The position numbers and the translations under genes were made by a program. A DNA stretch of 64,000 bases. It comes from Cubamyces lactineus. Its lineage: Eukaryota; Basidiomycota; Agaricomycetes; Polyporales; Polyporaceae. Shown here piece by piece: positions 45,832 to 56,448 of this stretch. The stretch is from NCBI GenBank assembly GCA_022376465.1, contig JACDTU010000010.1, forward strand, positions 496,001-560,000, in the 5' to 3' direction. The notes under the pieces were generated by a model. That model made no database searches. It worked only from the letters and a program-made list of their open reading frames with translations, and was not told where the DNA came from. The first letter of the stretch is position 1. Each line of letters opens with the position of its first letter.

Positions 45832-48800
45832 CTTCCTCTTCGGCGTCGCCAAGCCGTCCAAAGAAGAAGGCAAAACTTGCCACGGGACAGGCCCGTCTTG
45901 ATACATTCTTCGGCGCTTCGTCTAGTCGGCAGTCAGCTGCTGGCCCGAGCAATGTCTCTCCGCCGCCCGCATTGCAGAATCCGACCGCTGTCGGTACTGT
46001 CCAGCAGACACGGACGTCGAAAATTGAACCGAACATGACTGACGAGCAGCTCGCGTGGGCCCTTGCCGCTGAGGACGGGCTCGATGTAAAGGCACTCCGC
46101 AAGCTCGAGACTGAGACTCGCCTTTCCGCTAGCCGTTTAACCGTGACAGCTCCCAGACCAAGCGTACAGCCTGAAGTGATAGATGTAGACCTCATTGACG
46201 ACGAATCTTCGCAGACTAAGCAAAGTCTGAAGACTAGCAGTACGCCGTCTGCACCATCGGCTCCTTCCACTCCGACGCGCTCGCAGCCTAACTCTACTCC
46301 TCGAGCCTCTAAGAAAATCCTGGGGAACTCCGGCTCATCCAAGGCCCCGACTTACAAAGCTCTTGACGTCGACCCGCCGAGCTACGACCTGGAGTGCACA
46401 GATTGGTCTCGGGGTAGCCCCGTGCCGTATTCATTCCTAGCACATACCCTTGCGACGCTGTCCAGCACTCGTTCGCGGATAGCCAAGTTAGATACCCTGA
46501 CCAACGCCCTTCGGACTATTTGCCGGCACCACCCTCCTTCTCTACTTCCAGCACTGTACCTGTGCTCGAACACTCTCTCACCGCCTTATTCCCCCATAGA
46601 ATTGGGCCTCGGGCCGTCTATCATCACCAAGGCCATCCAGCACGTTTCCGGGCTTTCATCTGCAGCGCTTAAGCGTCTGTATAATGCAACCGGGGACCCA
46701 GGTGAGCACCCCACGAGAGCGCCACCGATAAGTCACTCAGCACGTTGACAAACCCTATACTCTGTGAATTGCAGGAGACGTGGCGTTCGAAGCTAAATCC
46801 AATGTGCGGACGCTCGTTCCACACCCTCCCCTCCTTATCACCGGCGTGTACGATGCGCTGATGAAGATCGCCGGTGCAAAAGGTTCGGGCGCCGCGAAGA
46901 CGAAGCAGACCGTCGTCGAAAAGCTGCTCGTCGCGGCCAAAGGCGAGGAGACGCGCTTCCTCGTGCGCACGCTCTGTCAGAATCTCCGCGTCGGCGCCGT
47001 TCGGACCTCTTTGGCAGCTTTGGCCCGGGCGATGGTGCTCACCCCTCCCGCCGCGGTTTCTGCGGCGATAACAGAGGACTCGCCATTTTACATTAGCCCG
47101 CAGACCCTGGCCTCCGTCAAGCCTCTCGCTGGCAAGAAGAAGGTGCCCGACGATGTCCGGGACGCCCTGAACCCGACTTTTTTGCGGGCAGAGAGTGTGA
47201 TAAAGCGGGTATACGTTCAGCATCCTAACTACGATCATATTGTGACAGCGCTGCTAGAAGGTGGCTTGGACGGGCTTGCTGAACGGCTTCCGTTGACTGT
47301 CGGTGAGCCTGCTCGTTTGTCTACAACAAGTTAGACCGTCTCAGTTCAAAAAACTACGCCCAGGTGTGCCCTTGCTTCCAACGCTAGGTTCTCCAACACG
47401 ATCCCTGGATGAGATTTACGATCGGCTGGGATTTTTGCCGTTCACGGCTGAGTTCAAGTACGACGGGCAGCGCGCCCAAATCCACGCATCAAGGGGCCAG
47501 GACTCCAAACATATCGTAAAAATATTCTCTCGTCATCTGGAAGACATGACGGATAAGGTGCATACATGTGTACACCGCGCGCTGCGCGTGATCTTCTTGG
47601 CTGACACACATGCACATCTGCCCAATACAGTATCCAGACGTCGTGTCATTGGTCCAGGATATATTCGAAGCCGCTCCGCAGACGCAGTCGTTCATCATGG
47701 ACTCTGAGGTCGTCGCTATCGACCCAGGCACCGGGGAGCTCAAGACTTTTCAGGAGCTGTCCAACCGCGCCCGCAAGGATGTGAAGCTCGACGATGTGAA
47801 GGTTTCCGTGTGTGTCTTTGCCTTCGACATCATGTTCCTCGACGGTCAGGTGAGCCACGGCGCTTTCTGCGCGGTCGCCCGTTCCCTTCGCTGATTCGCG
47901 GGTGGGGCCATGCGTGGGTGCAAACCACGCTCCTAGATCCTGCTGGAACGACCGTTTCGCGAGCGCCGATCCCTGCTCCGCACTCGGTTCCCTCCCTACA
48001 CGCCACCGCAGACGGGGGCAGCGCGCTTCGACCACGTCCGGAGCGTAGAAAGTGAAGATGGAAGGGACGCCGTCGAGGAATTCTGGCAGACCGCGGTCAA
48101 CAGTGCCAGCGAAGGGCTGATGGTCAAGGTTCGCGTCCGTGCCGCTCGCCCGTGCCATCGAATGTGTCTGTGTTTGCGTGTGGGCACACCGCTGATCGCC
48201 GCGCTGCCCAGCTTCTCGATAGCGGCGAGGTTTTGGAAGAACCTAACCAGCAGAAGGACCGCCCGCGGAGAAAGCCTCTCCCTGCCACATACGAGCCCGG
48301 TGCGTTGTCTCGTTGCTGTCCGCACGCCGTGCAGCCCGGTGCGGGGGAGACTCACTGCCAGACTACTTTGTTTGACACACGTTGCAGACAAACGGACGTC
48401 CGCATGGCTGAAGCTCAAAAAGGACTACGTTGTTGGGCTCGGCGACAGCCTTGATCTCGTTCCCATCGGTGCATGGCATGGCAACGGCAGGAAGGCCCAG
48501 TGGTGGAGTCCCATCCTGCTCGCGGTCTGGGACCCGGACGCTCAGAAGCTCGTGGCGGTGTGCAAATGCATGTCTGGTGAGCTGGCCGCCGAGTATCCCC
48601 TTGTGGCAGCGTCACGCTGGGCGCTGCCTCGTGCGAGTGATTAACAAGCTCTGTCTCCACCAGGCTTTACGGATGCGTTCTACAAGGTACGGCGAAGGCC
48701 CGGCGTTTGTGGTTTGTGCGGGCGCTGAAGACAGGGCCTCAGGGTTTGCGAGAACGCTACCCCGAAAATTCAGACACTTGTTCCTCGCAACCAATGTGGC

Positions 48801-49281
48801 AGCCCGAATGCGACACAGGAGGTACGCCAGGCGCTCCATATTCTTCAGAAAACCGCGACGAACGGTATCTGACCGTCAAGACGCAGGGCTGAAGCCGGAA
48901 GTGTACTTCAAGCCCCAAGAGGTGTGGGAAATTCGCGGAGCAGAGTAAGTGTCGCGCGCGCGACGTTCTAGCGTACCGACGGGACGTTCACCTCGGCTCC
49001 CTGCTTTTAGCATCACAATTAGCCCCGTCTCCGTCGCGGCCTTTGGGCTCGTGTCGCAGACGCGGGGACTCAGCTTGCGGTTTCCGCGCTTCATGTCAGT
49101 GCGGGAAGACAAGGGCATCGAAGACGCCAGCACGCCCGAGTTTCTCGCGAAGATGTATCACGATCAGCAGGCGGCAGGGAAGGACCTGACAGGTGCCGAC
49201 GAGGGGGACCTTGTGGATGTCGACCTCGAGGCCGATGAGGAGGTTGAGGAAGAGGAGGACGTATCGGAGGAGGATAAGTAG
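45813..49281 (+). CDS. ATP-dependent DNA ligase I
   Basis: The enzyme seals Okazaki fragments and repair nicks in the nucleus. Eleven exons are 45813-46701, 46775-47302, 47364-47557, 47631-47849, 47937-48128, 48212-48299, 48388-48576, 48664-48686, 48743-48821, 48887-48944 and 49011-49281, giving 909 residues with every junction in frame. Near the N-terminus lie a basic RPKKKAK segment (nuclear signal) and a PCNA-binding PIP box, QARLDTFF, residues 26-33. A Ser/Thr-rich linker leads to the helical DNA-binding domain. The nucleotidyltransferase motif KYDGQR places the AMP-accepting Lys at about residue 504. IMDSEVVAID, FAFDIMFLDGQ, EGLMVK and WLKLKKDY are the later core motifs. The OB-fold part includes GDSLDLVPIGAWHGNGRK and SLRFPRF. 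The tail is strongly acidic. The start is the first in-frame ATG. Confidence 0.95.
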
Positions 49282-49580
49282 CGGGTGCCGGTAATTCAGG
49301 CCTGAGCAGAGTGTTCCTGGTCGGACGATTGGTGGTCTAGACTGGAGATATGGCGGTCCCTGGCACGTCGTGCGAGGCGCGCAATACCTAGGATCTGAGC
49401 GTTTAGACCTTCCTTTCTTAGCCCAATGGTGTGTGGACCTGATCGCGGACCGTCGGGCCGGCTGTTTCCTGGTGCGGGCTTCCGAGTCGTGGAGGTGCTT
49501 GGGCCGTCGTGGGCTTCTCAGTCATCATCCTCTTCTCGTTCCCAGCAGGTATCCCTCGTTCCACTTCGAGTGCTACCCCC
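49282..49580. other. gap between DNA ligase and CREG-like gene
   Basis: This short tandem intergenic gap holds the ligase 3' region and the promoter of the CREG-like gene. No element stands out. Confidence 0.5.
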
Positions 49581-50622
49581 ATGAACATGCGCACAAATTG
49601 TAGCATCTCGACATGTCTCTTTGTCTGGCTGCTCAGCATCATATCCATCTTGAGCGCACAAGCCGATGAGACCGTCAAGGACGCAGGTTAGTCGCCCCTG
49701 ACATCTCCGCTGCGCAACATATGAAGCTACGAGTAACACGGCGAAATCGAAGCCGTCATTGCTAGAAGACTGGTCGATGGTTCATTCATAGGCACGATGG
49801 CCACTGTATATCCCGGCGATCATGCTACGCTCGCAGGTACGACCGCGACCCACGCTGCTCTATAATCGCGGTGTCCTGAACCGCTATGCCCGCCCGCTGC
49901 CCCTGAAGGAGAGCCATTCGCGCTGCAAGAATACTACGCCAGGCACGTCCCCTTCCCAAGAGAAGGCACAGCATTTCGGCCAGCGGATCTGACTGTGACT
50001 TGACTCCTGCGCCGTGCCCACTGCCGCCGTGCCCCTTTCTTCCACCCCCCGCGCAGCTGCCACGCGAACGGCTCGCTCACGCTGCTGTTCCTGCCCATCT
50101 CCCGCCACAGCCAGAACATCCTCCATTCGCCCGCCCACGCCGCGTCGATCTCTATCTGGAGCGACCGACCCGCGGCCAGCCGGCCGCGCGTGTCCCTGAT
50201 GGGGAACGTGACTGTGTTCGCGGACCTGAGCCGCACGCCGGACCTCGCCAGCATCCAGGCGTGCTACATTGCACACCATCCCGATGCGCGTTGGTGGCTC
50301 CCGGGCCCGAGGGAGCCGCATGTGGTCAGTCGTACGAATCAGCTGGCAGTCGTGACGTAGCGCCTCTGACCGCACACGACCATCGTTACGCAGGCGTACT
50401 GGGCGCGCTTCGACCCCCACGTACGTTGAGTTTAATACATTCCACACCTCGATCGCTGATGCCGCATCACGCTCGCAGTCTGTGTACTTCGTTGGAGGTT
50501 TCGGGGACGAGCACTACATTGGCTACATCCCGCTCGAGATGTACCAGGCGGCACTGTCGGACGATGATCGGGGGCTTAGCGTCGCAGGCAGAGTCCTTGT
50601 AGACCAGGCGGACTACATCTAA
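49581..50622 (+). CDS. CREG-family secreted protein (FMN-binding split-barrel fold)
   Basis: Six exons (49581-49686, 49753-49836, 49909-49942, 50057-50324, 50394-50420, 50479-50622) give 220 residues. A signal peptide (CLFVWLLSIISILSAQA) is followed by RRLVDGSFIGTMATVYPG, GEPFALQEYYA, ANGSLTLLFLPISRHSQN, RVSLMGNVTVF, CYIAHHPDARWWLPGP, YWARFDPHSVYFVGGFGDE and HYIGYIPLEMYQ. These match the cellular repressor of E1A-stimulated genes (CREG) pattern, a pyridoxamine-phosphate-oxidase-like fold. In animals these are secretory or lysosomal glycoproteins; the fungal role is not known to me. Two N-glycosylation sequons (NGS, NVT) are present. Intron 49943-50056 needs a GC donor (CAG|GCACGT), because no GT donor gives the right phase. 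The start ATG could also be 49587, two codons later. Confidence 0.87.
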
Positions 50623-51299
50623 TGAACGCTGCATCCGGTCACACCGCTGTTCTGACACATCCGAACGGCACAGTCTCCTGCGTAGGCTAACAAGCAATAC
50701 CCCGATCGAGTTTCATAGGGACACAATTTCCAACGTTTATGCGCAGGCTAGCAGGACGTACGTCCTGATGTCAATCCTATTGTGTGTCCACGATCGCGCA
50801 GGGGCGAACCCTGGCGGGAAGAGATTGATAGGCACGCCGCACGAGGCCGAGGCGCCAGGTGAATATTTGGGCGAAGCCAGGAAAGATATTCAGGTACCGC
50901 CCAAAGTCTAATTGACAAGGGTGACATCAAAGTCGCCTACATCGCATTTCGCGTGCGCACGCCCAGCGATCCATGCGTCCGAACAATCACTCCGTGCCGC
51001 ATCAACCGCGGCGTCGTCGTGGCAGAACTCGGGAGGCGCGGGCACGCTCTGAGACGTGCTGTCCGTGTGCGATGCCTATCTTCATCGACAAAAGGCGGCT
51101 AGTGATGACGGACCGCACAATCTATCAGTGTACTGTCAGCTCACTTGATTCCTTCCTTACGTTTTGTTACATACCTTGAGACGCGAGCTCACTTCTAGAG
51201 CAGTCATGGTTCCCGTGTCGGTCGGATTCGCCACCCCCAGATCCTCACGGGTGCGGACTCGTCCAGTGTTACACTGTTGCAGACACACGAGCGCCATCG
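50623..51299. other. convergent intergenic gap
   Basis: The gap is flanked by the 3' ends of the CREG-like gene (plus) and the next gene (minus). No coding or structural signal was seen. Confidence 0.55.
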
Positions 51300-53324
51300 C
51301 TACAACCGCCAAAGAGAGAGGACTGCGAGCAAGGCCACCTTCCGCTTCTCAACGTAATCCCGCGTTTCTGCGGTCGCCACCCCCCTGATGGCCCCCAGAT
51401 CGAAAGCCTCTTCCACAGCTTTTTCGAGAGAGCCGTCGCGCAGCATCTCGGTCCACTTGTGGTCCCTGTCGCTCTCGTCGAGTTGTCTCTGGAGAAGGCC
51501 GTAGCCGAGGACGAGCTCGCCCTTGAGACAGGCGGCCTGTGCAGCGGGCGGTGAGCCCGACGTTTTCGGACGTTCGAGCAAGGCCAACACGTCCGGCGCC
51601 GAAATGGAAGGAAATCTGCGCGCGATGGAAGGCACATTGTTCGCCCCCGAACCTTGTCCGGTCGTCGTCGAGACATCCTGAGAAGCGGACGACGCATCTC
51701 CAGCCGCAGGCGCGTCTGTGACCTGTTGACGACGTCGTGGCAGCGCGCGCGCTCGCGCCTGGGGTTTTGGCCGTCCTGGAGCAGCAGTGCCGCCCAGTGC
51801 GTGCCGGCATAGAGCCAACTTGAACTGCGCCGTCGCACGAGTGACAGGCAGTGCCGCGAGCAGGTACATGAGCACGTCAAGGGATAGTCCGGAAACGCGG
51901 GAGGAGACGGCGTTCAGGAACATGGAGAAATCGAGTAGTGTCGTTGATCCTAGGTTGACGAGCTGCGGGGACGAACGGGAGAGGCGGGCGTAAGTTACTT
52001 CATATGGTTATAGACATATAAACATAGCAGGTCTGGTCAGAGACCAGTACGTACCAGAGTTAGAAGCCGAACGCCCAGAGAACGCCGTGACTCGCTCTCC
52101 TGCTCCAAGGCATAGAAGACTACGTCGACAGGTAACTTGACGTCCCAGCGGGGTGAACTTGCTGGGCGAGAGGGCGGCAGTTGGCTGAGGAGCAGAGGCG
52201 AGTAGCGTACTGCTTCCAACAAAGCTCATGAGGCTGCGGTCTGTGGCGTTATTCAACAGCACTCACTCTGACCACTCTGCTCTACTTCCACTTCGTCGCG
52301 CTCGAATACGGTCAACATCCACCCTAGAACGCCCCAGGCATGTTCGCTGACGGGGGCAGGCATCTCGTCTTCTTCATCTTCGTCATTGTCACCCGTCCGT
52401 CTCGTCGACTTGCGAGTGCGCGCAGCCTTGCGAGGGCTCGTTGTCGTCTTCCCGCTGTCTCGTCGGATGAAATTCTCCTTGATGATCTCCCAACAACACC
52501 GCGCTCTCCCGATACGCAACGCCTCAATTGCGACGTGCGAGTCGGCATGTTCGCCACCGAGCTCCGCGGGGACGTTGGAGTCCTCCGGATAGCTCGGTAA
52601 CGCGCGTGCAAGCGATCCTGGTGAATTCGTCCTAGCGAACTTCATGAGCAAGTCAGTGGCTGCCGAGATGGCTTTCGGTGACGGCGCTAAAGATGTCTTC
52701 TGTCGTCGAGACAGGAGCTTGCTCGGACTTCCTGGCTCGAGCTTCATGGCTTCCTCATCTAGTTCCTCCTCGGTTGATAGCGGAGGATACAAAGCAATGT
52801 AGATTAATTGCCTTATATGCGGTCTGTCAAGGTAAGTGTCAATACCGGTCTACGACATGAGGGGCACATCTGACATCCACTAATGATTGGGAAGTTTCTC
52901 TCCGGAGCGCACCGAACTGCAGTACTTCATCGCATGGATGATCGACGCATTGCGTCTGCTATCTCGGAAAGCCTACTGCGTCGACGTAGACTTGGTCATT
53001 CGACTTGCCCGTGCAGAGCAATGGGGCGTTGAACCCGAATGCCTCCAAAAATATGCATACACAAAAACGCATAGGCTCATCAAGAGAAGGCCCATGGGAC
53101 GGGGCGGAAAAACTGACATTTTAGGCTATCTACGCATCTTTCACTACAATGCTCGAAGTAAGGACTCACGGAAATGGCTTAGATTTGCTTGAACGAATCT
53201 CGTCAAGCACCGATATTGCTGCTTCATACTGGTTCTCTTCGAAACATGTATCGACCAGATTGCGCTGGTGGATGGTCAGATCGCGCTCGGCGCCTGGCTT
53301 GGCCGCGTCGCTCTGCGTTGTCAT
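51300..53324 (-). CDS. conserved protein of unknown function (514 aa, helical)
   Basis: Four exons on the minus strand are 53324-53170, 52823-52267, 52224-52055 and 51962-51300, all GT-AG, with frame kept at each join. The N-terminus reads MTTQSDAAKPGAERDLTIHQ and continues with helix-like NQYEAAISVLDEIRSSKSKPF. Across the first junction it continues PPHIRQLIYIALYPPLSTEEE. The middle has an acidic/basic linker (KSTRRTGDNDEDEEDE) and then HAWGVLGWMLTVFERDEV. Exons 3 and 4 give DVVFYALEQESESRRSLGVRL and a Leu-rich stretch, SLDVLMYLLAALP, followed by a disordered linker and a helical end. No signal peptide is present; it is probably nuclear or cytosolic. I do not recognise the family. The 346-nt first intron is several times longer than its neighbours, so a further exon or an alternative splice there is possible. 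The 42-nt second intron has an unusual ATGAG acceptor. Confidence 0.65.
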
Positions 53325-53848
53325 CTAAGAGGTGCTATCTGAGGACAGATCGTTCTCTCCGACTGGTGCAAAAAACGCGTGAGTGCACTTGGTCTGAGGT
53401 GAGTGCGAGAGTAAGATGAGAGTCAAGAGCAAAACTTGAAGCCACTCTAGTCTCTGGCCCTCGCGCTTAGTCATGGCGCGTATGGTCACAACGCGTCGCG
53501 TCGCGTCACTCAAAATCGTCGCGTCGATGCGCGTTCTTTCGAGACTCACTTTGTCAGCTGGTTCAGGCGGTACTACGAAGAAACAACGCATACACATATG
53601 GAGCATTGATACAACTAAAGCATTAAGTACAGTGTGGATATCTGGTCCCTGAAATGTATCCACAGCTTTACATATTCATCATAGTCCGTTTGAAATCCTG
53701 CGCCGGCGGCTGGGCTTTACCTGTTATAACCCGATACATATGGCATAATTGTACACGCAGTAGGAAGGATGCAGAATACTGATAGCAAGAAGAAAGCGGA
53801 GGCAAAAGCAGAAGTAAGCAAAAGGCAGAAGAATGAAGTGATGTGGGG
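53325..53848. other. gap between two minus-strand genes
   Basis: The gap holds the promoter of the 514-residue protein gene (right part is upstream on the minus strand) and the 3' region of the Clr2-like gene. An unassigned minus-strand frame at 53325-53663 ends just before the start codon and is probably leader. Confidence 0.5.
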
Positions 53849-54678
53849 CTAGTTGGCCGATGCCGCGTTTAGCTTTGTGTAGTCCTTGTACGTGATCGTT
53901 GTTGAGGTAGCAGCACGCGATGTTTTGGGCCTTGGACGTTTCCCCCCACTACCCTTGTCTTTATCCTTCTTATCCTTGTCTCGACGTGACGGGTGATAAC
54001 GGCCGAACGCGAAGGAGATCTCGCCTTGAGGGACCGATCCATCGCAATAGCAACAGCGACAGTCCGGCCTCCCGTTCTCCTTCATGGGTTGGCCATCTAG
54101 CAGCCACTTCAGATGCAAGCAAAACTCCATCGGAGAGCGGAATTGTGCCACGTAACGCGAACCTACCAGGATTGACAGTGGACCGTTTGTAATCATGCGA
54201 ACCACGCGATGCAGCTTGAAGGGACTCACCATAGAGGTAGTGGTCTTTGCGAGGATCGTGAGGATCGCCCTTCTTATGTACCCAGAGCGTATAGTGCGCA
54301 GGGAAATTGGCAAGGTATATCTTGTCAGGCTTCGATGATACTGCAAGGGTGATGGCATGGCCCGAGGTTGGCTTCAATTTAGACAATGACAAAGGAGAAG
54401 CACGTACATTGGACTCCTTGGCGCGCCATCTCATCTTTCACCACATAGTCGTACAGATACTTTCCCAGCCTTTCCCTCCATAGCCTGTCTATATCTTGTT
54501 CCACTTCCTCATAGTAATTCACTTGTCCTCGCTCGTCGCGCACAGGGACTCGTCGCACCGGCGCGCGGCCCGGGTCGGCATCCGACATGGCTTCGTCGGT
54601 GGGGAGAACGATGAACAGTGTCTTTGTTTGAGGTCTTCGGACGGCTTCATAGTGGGGCGTCCTGACGATGCACTCCAT
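53849..54678 (-). CDS. Clr2-like (cryptic loci regulator 2, N-terminal domain) protein
   Basis: Three exons (54678-54408, 54340-54230, 54162-53849) with two 67-nt GT-AG introns give 231 residues. The core reads DRLWRERLGKYLYDYVV, then LSSKPDKIYLANFPAHYTLW and VHKKGDPHDPRKDHYLYG, which continues over the second junction as GSRYVAQFRSPMEFCLHLKWL. A cysteine cluster, CRCCYC, follows. The YLYG...FRSPxEFxxH...CxCxxC order is what I associate with the Clr2 N-terminal domain, a part of fission-yeast heterochromatic silencing (SHREC) factors. Here the protein ends in a Lys/Asp/Arg-rich tail rather than a second large domain, so it is much shorter than fission-yeast Clr2. A chromatin role is inferred from family only. 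Confidence 0.7.
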
Positions 54679-56448
54679 GATGAGTAGTGATGGTGCAGGT
54701 GGTGGTTAGAACGAAAGAGGAGGTGCGGGGGTGGCCAACTAGTCCGCTTAGATCTAGCAGAACGCGCTTATCTAATCCCATGGGAAAACTCCTCGCGCGA
54801 TGTTGATGACTCCTTTTTGTTCTCCTTCTGGCCAATTCGGTGAAAGTGCTCACATGTAGTCGGGCGAGTCACTGTTACCAAGTAGTCCAAAACGTCCCGC
54901 GTGATGCTGTGGGGAAGAGGCGTCGGTCGCAGTACGGGTACAAGTGATTTCTTTGATCGACAGAGGTTTAAACCCAAGAGGCCTGAAGCGCCCAGTCCTT
55001 ATCTTATCGGGATATCACTTGCTGAATCCAATCTAATCTACTACTGCCCGCACTCTAAGTCTGTAAGCTGGAACCGTTCTGCGCCACAACTTGAAGGGCT
55101 ACCCAATACTGCTCATGTTTGCCATCATGATTCTCTGAATAGCTTTCGAGAGAACGTGTTTATCGGGATACGTGTCTGCTTTATAACTCAAGGATGTAAT
55201 GCACATCTATTACTGGTGTACAGACCCAGACGCGATGGCACGTACGAGATTGACAATGTCTTCACTGAAAGGACAATATCTACTTCCCTGTCGTCCATGG
55301 GAGCAAGGTGGTGACCCTCTTGATCTGCTTACGTTGAGAGTAGAATTGTGGTGATTCGTCTTCCCTGTCTCTCATGCACTACCTTATGCTCGTGCGCAAG
55401 CGGCCGGTTCTTGAGAGTTCTAAGAAGCATAAGATGTAATACTCACTGTAGCTGGGATGTCCAACGGGTACGGCACGTGTCCGAAGCATGATTCTGAACG
55501 TCTTCGCTGTCACCACCATTAAATTGTCTTATCATCTCCGTGTCCACGAAGAGTCCATGAACTTGCTACACGTTGGAATCGATGTCGGGCGACTCGAAAC
55601 CGAAGCGGCGGATCAGTGCCACATTACTACGCCGCCCTTCGACTCTTATGCAGCGGCGCAGGGTCCCAACCATGATGGATAGGATCGTGCGATACCCGGC
55701 AGTGAGCGACAGCGCAAGCTCAAAGGACGTGTTTGATCGCATGGAGATAGGTTGACATCGGCCGCAGCGGAAGGCTACATCGGATGCAGAGTCGCCTGAT
55801 TATCGTTACTGCACTGAAGACGGATGGAGTGCGAGGTTCATCTTCCCTGTTTCTCAGGCGCTTTCCGCAACCGGCGCGCCTTGAGACCGCTATGGAGGGG
55901 GTATGTGTCATACTGCGTCGCAGCAGACGCGGCCAAGTCGGAAGCAGACTCCACGAGTATCGCCTGTGCATCTGCCCAGGTATTAGTGGACAGAAATTGC
56001 AAAGAGATCGGCTTCACACCAACAGGGTTTTGAAAACTGAATAGCGCTGCACTTGGGGGCGCAAGTCCAAGTACACCTTGAGTAGCAGAAGAGTACTCTG
56101 GGTACATCGGCACTTCTTGACCCATCAGTGAGATCGCAGACGCAGTACGCCCCCTCGCATCACGCTCGCTCTCGAAGCGAAGTACGCAGCATGAGATCCA
56201 AGACCCCGCTTTTGCTTCTGCACGATGATATCTGCCTCGGATGAGTCGTGCGTGTGTACGATGTCGCCCATAAAAATGTTGGACAGCTCATGGGAAGCCA
56301 TCATCGGCCACATGCGGGAGGACGGGTTCCCGTAATCGACTCTTCTTGCCCGAAAGAAGTGGGGGTCTTGAGATAATATATAAGGGAGGAGAACCTGAGA
56401 AGAGAGTCCATCATTCTTATCCGCTCAGCCAGAGTTCCCAACCTCGTG
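54679..56448. other. stretch without a resolved gene (1.8 kb)
   Basis: Two adjacent minus-strand frames, 56125-56313 and 55838-56125, are open and moderately protein-like but lie in different frames, and no intron joins them in phase. A plus-strand frame at 54901-55314 is AT-richer than the neighbouring genes and unassigned. No family was recognised. Confidence 0.4.
56377..56384 (+). promoter_or_regulatory. TATA-box-like element of the first dehydrogenase gene
   Basis: TATATAAG lies about 65 bases before the start codon at 56449. The same octamer occurs ahead of the aspartic protease. Confidence 0.6.
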
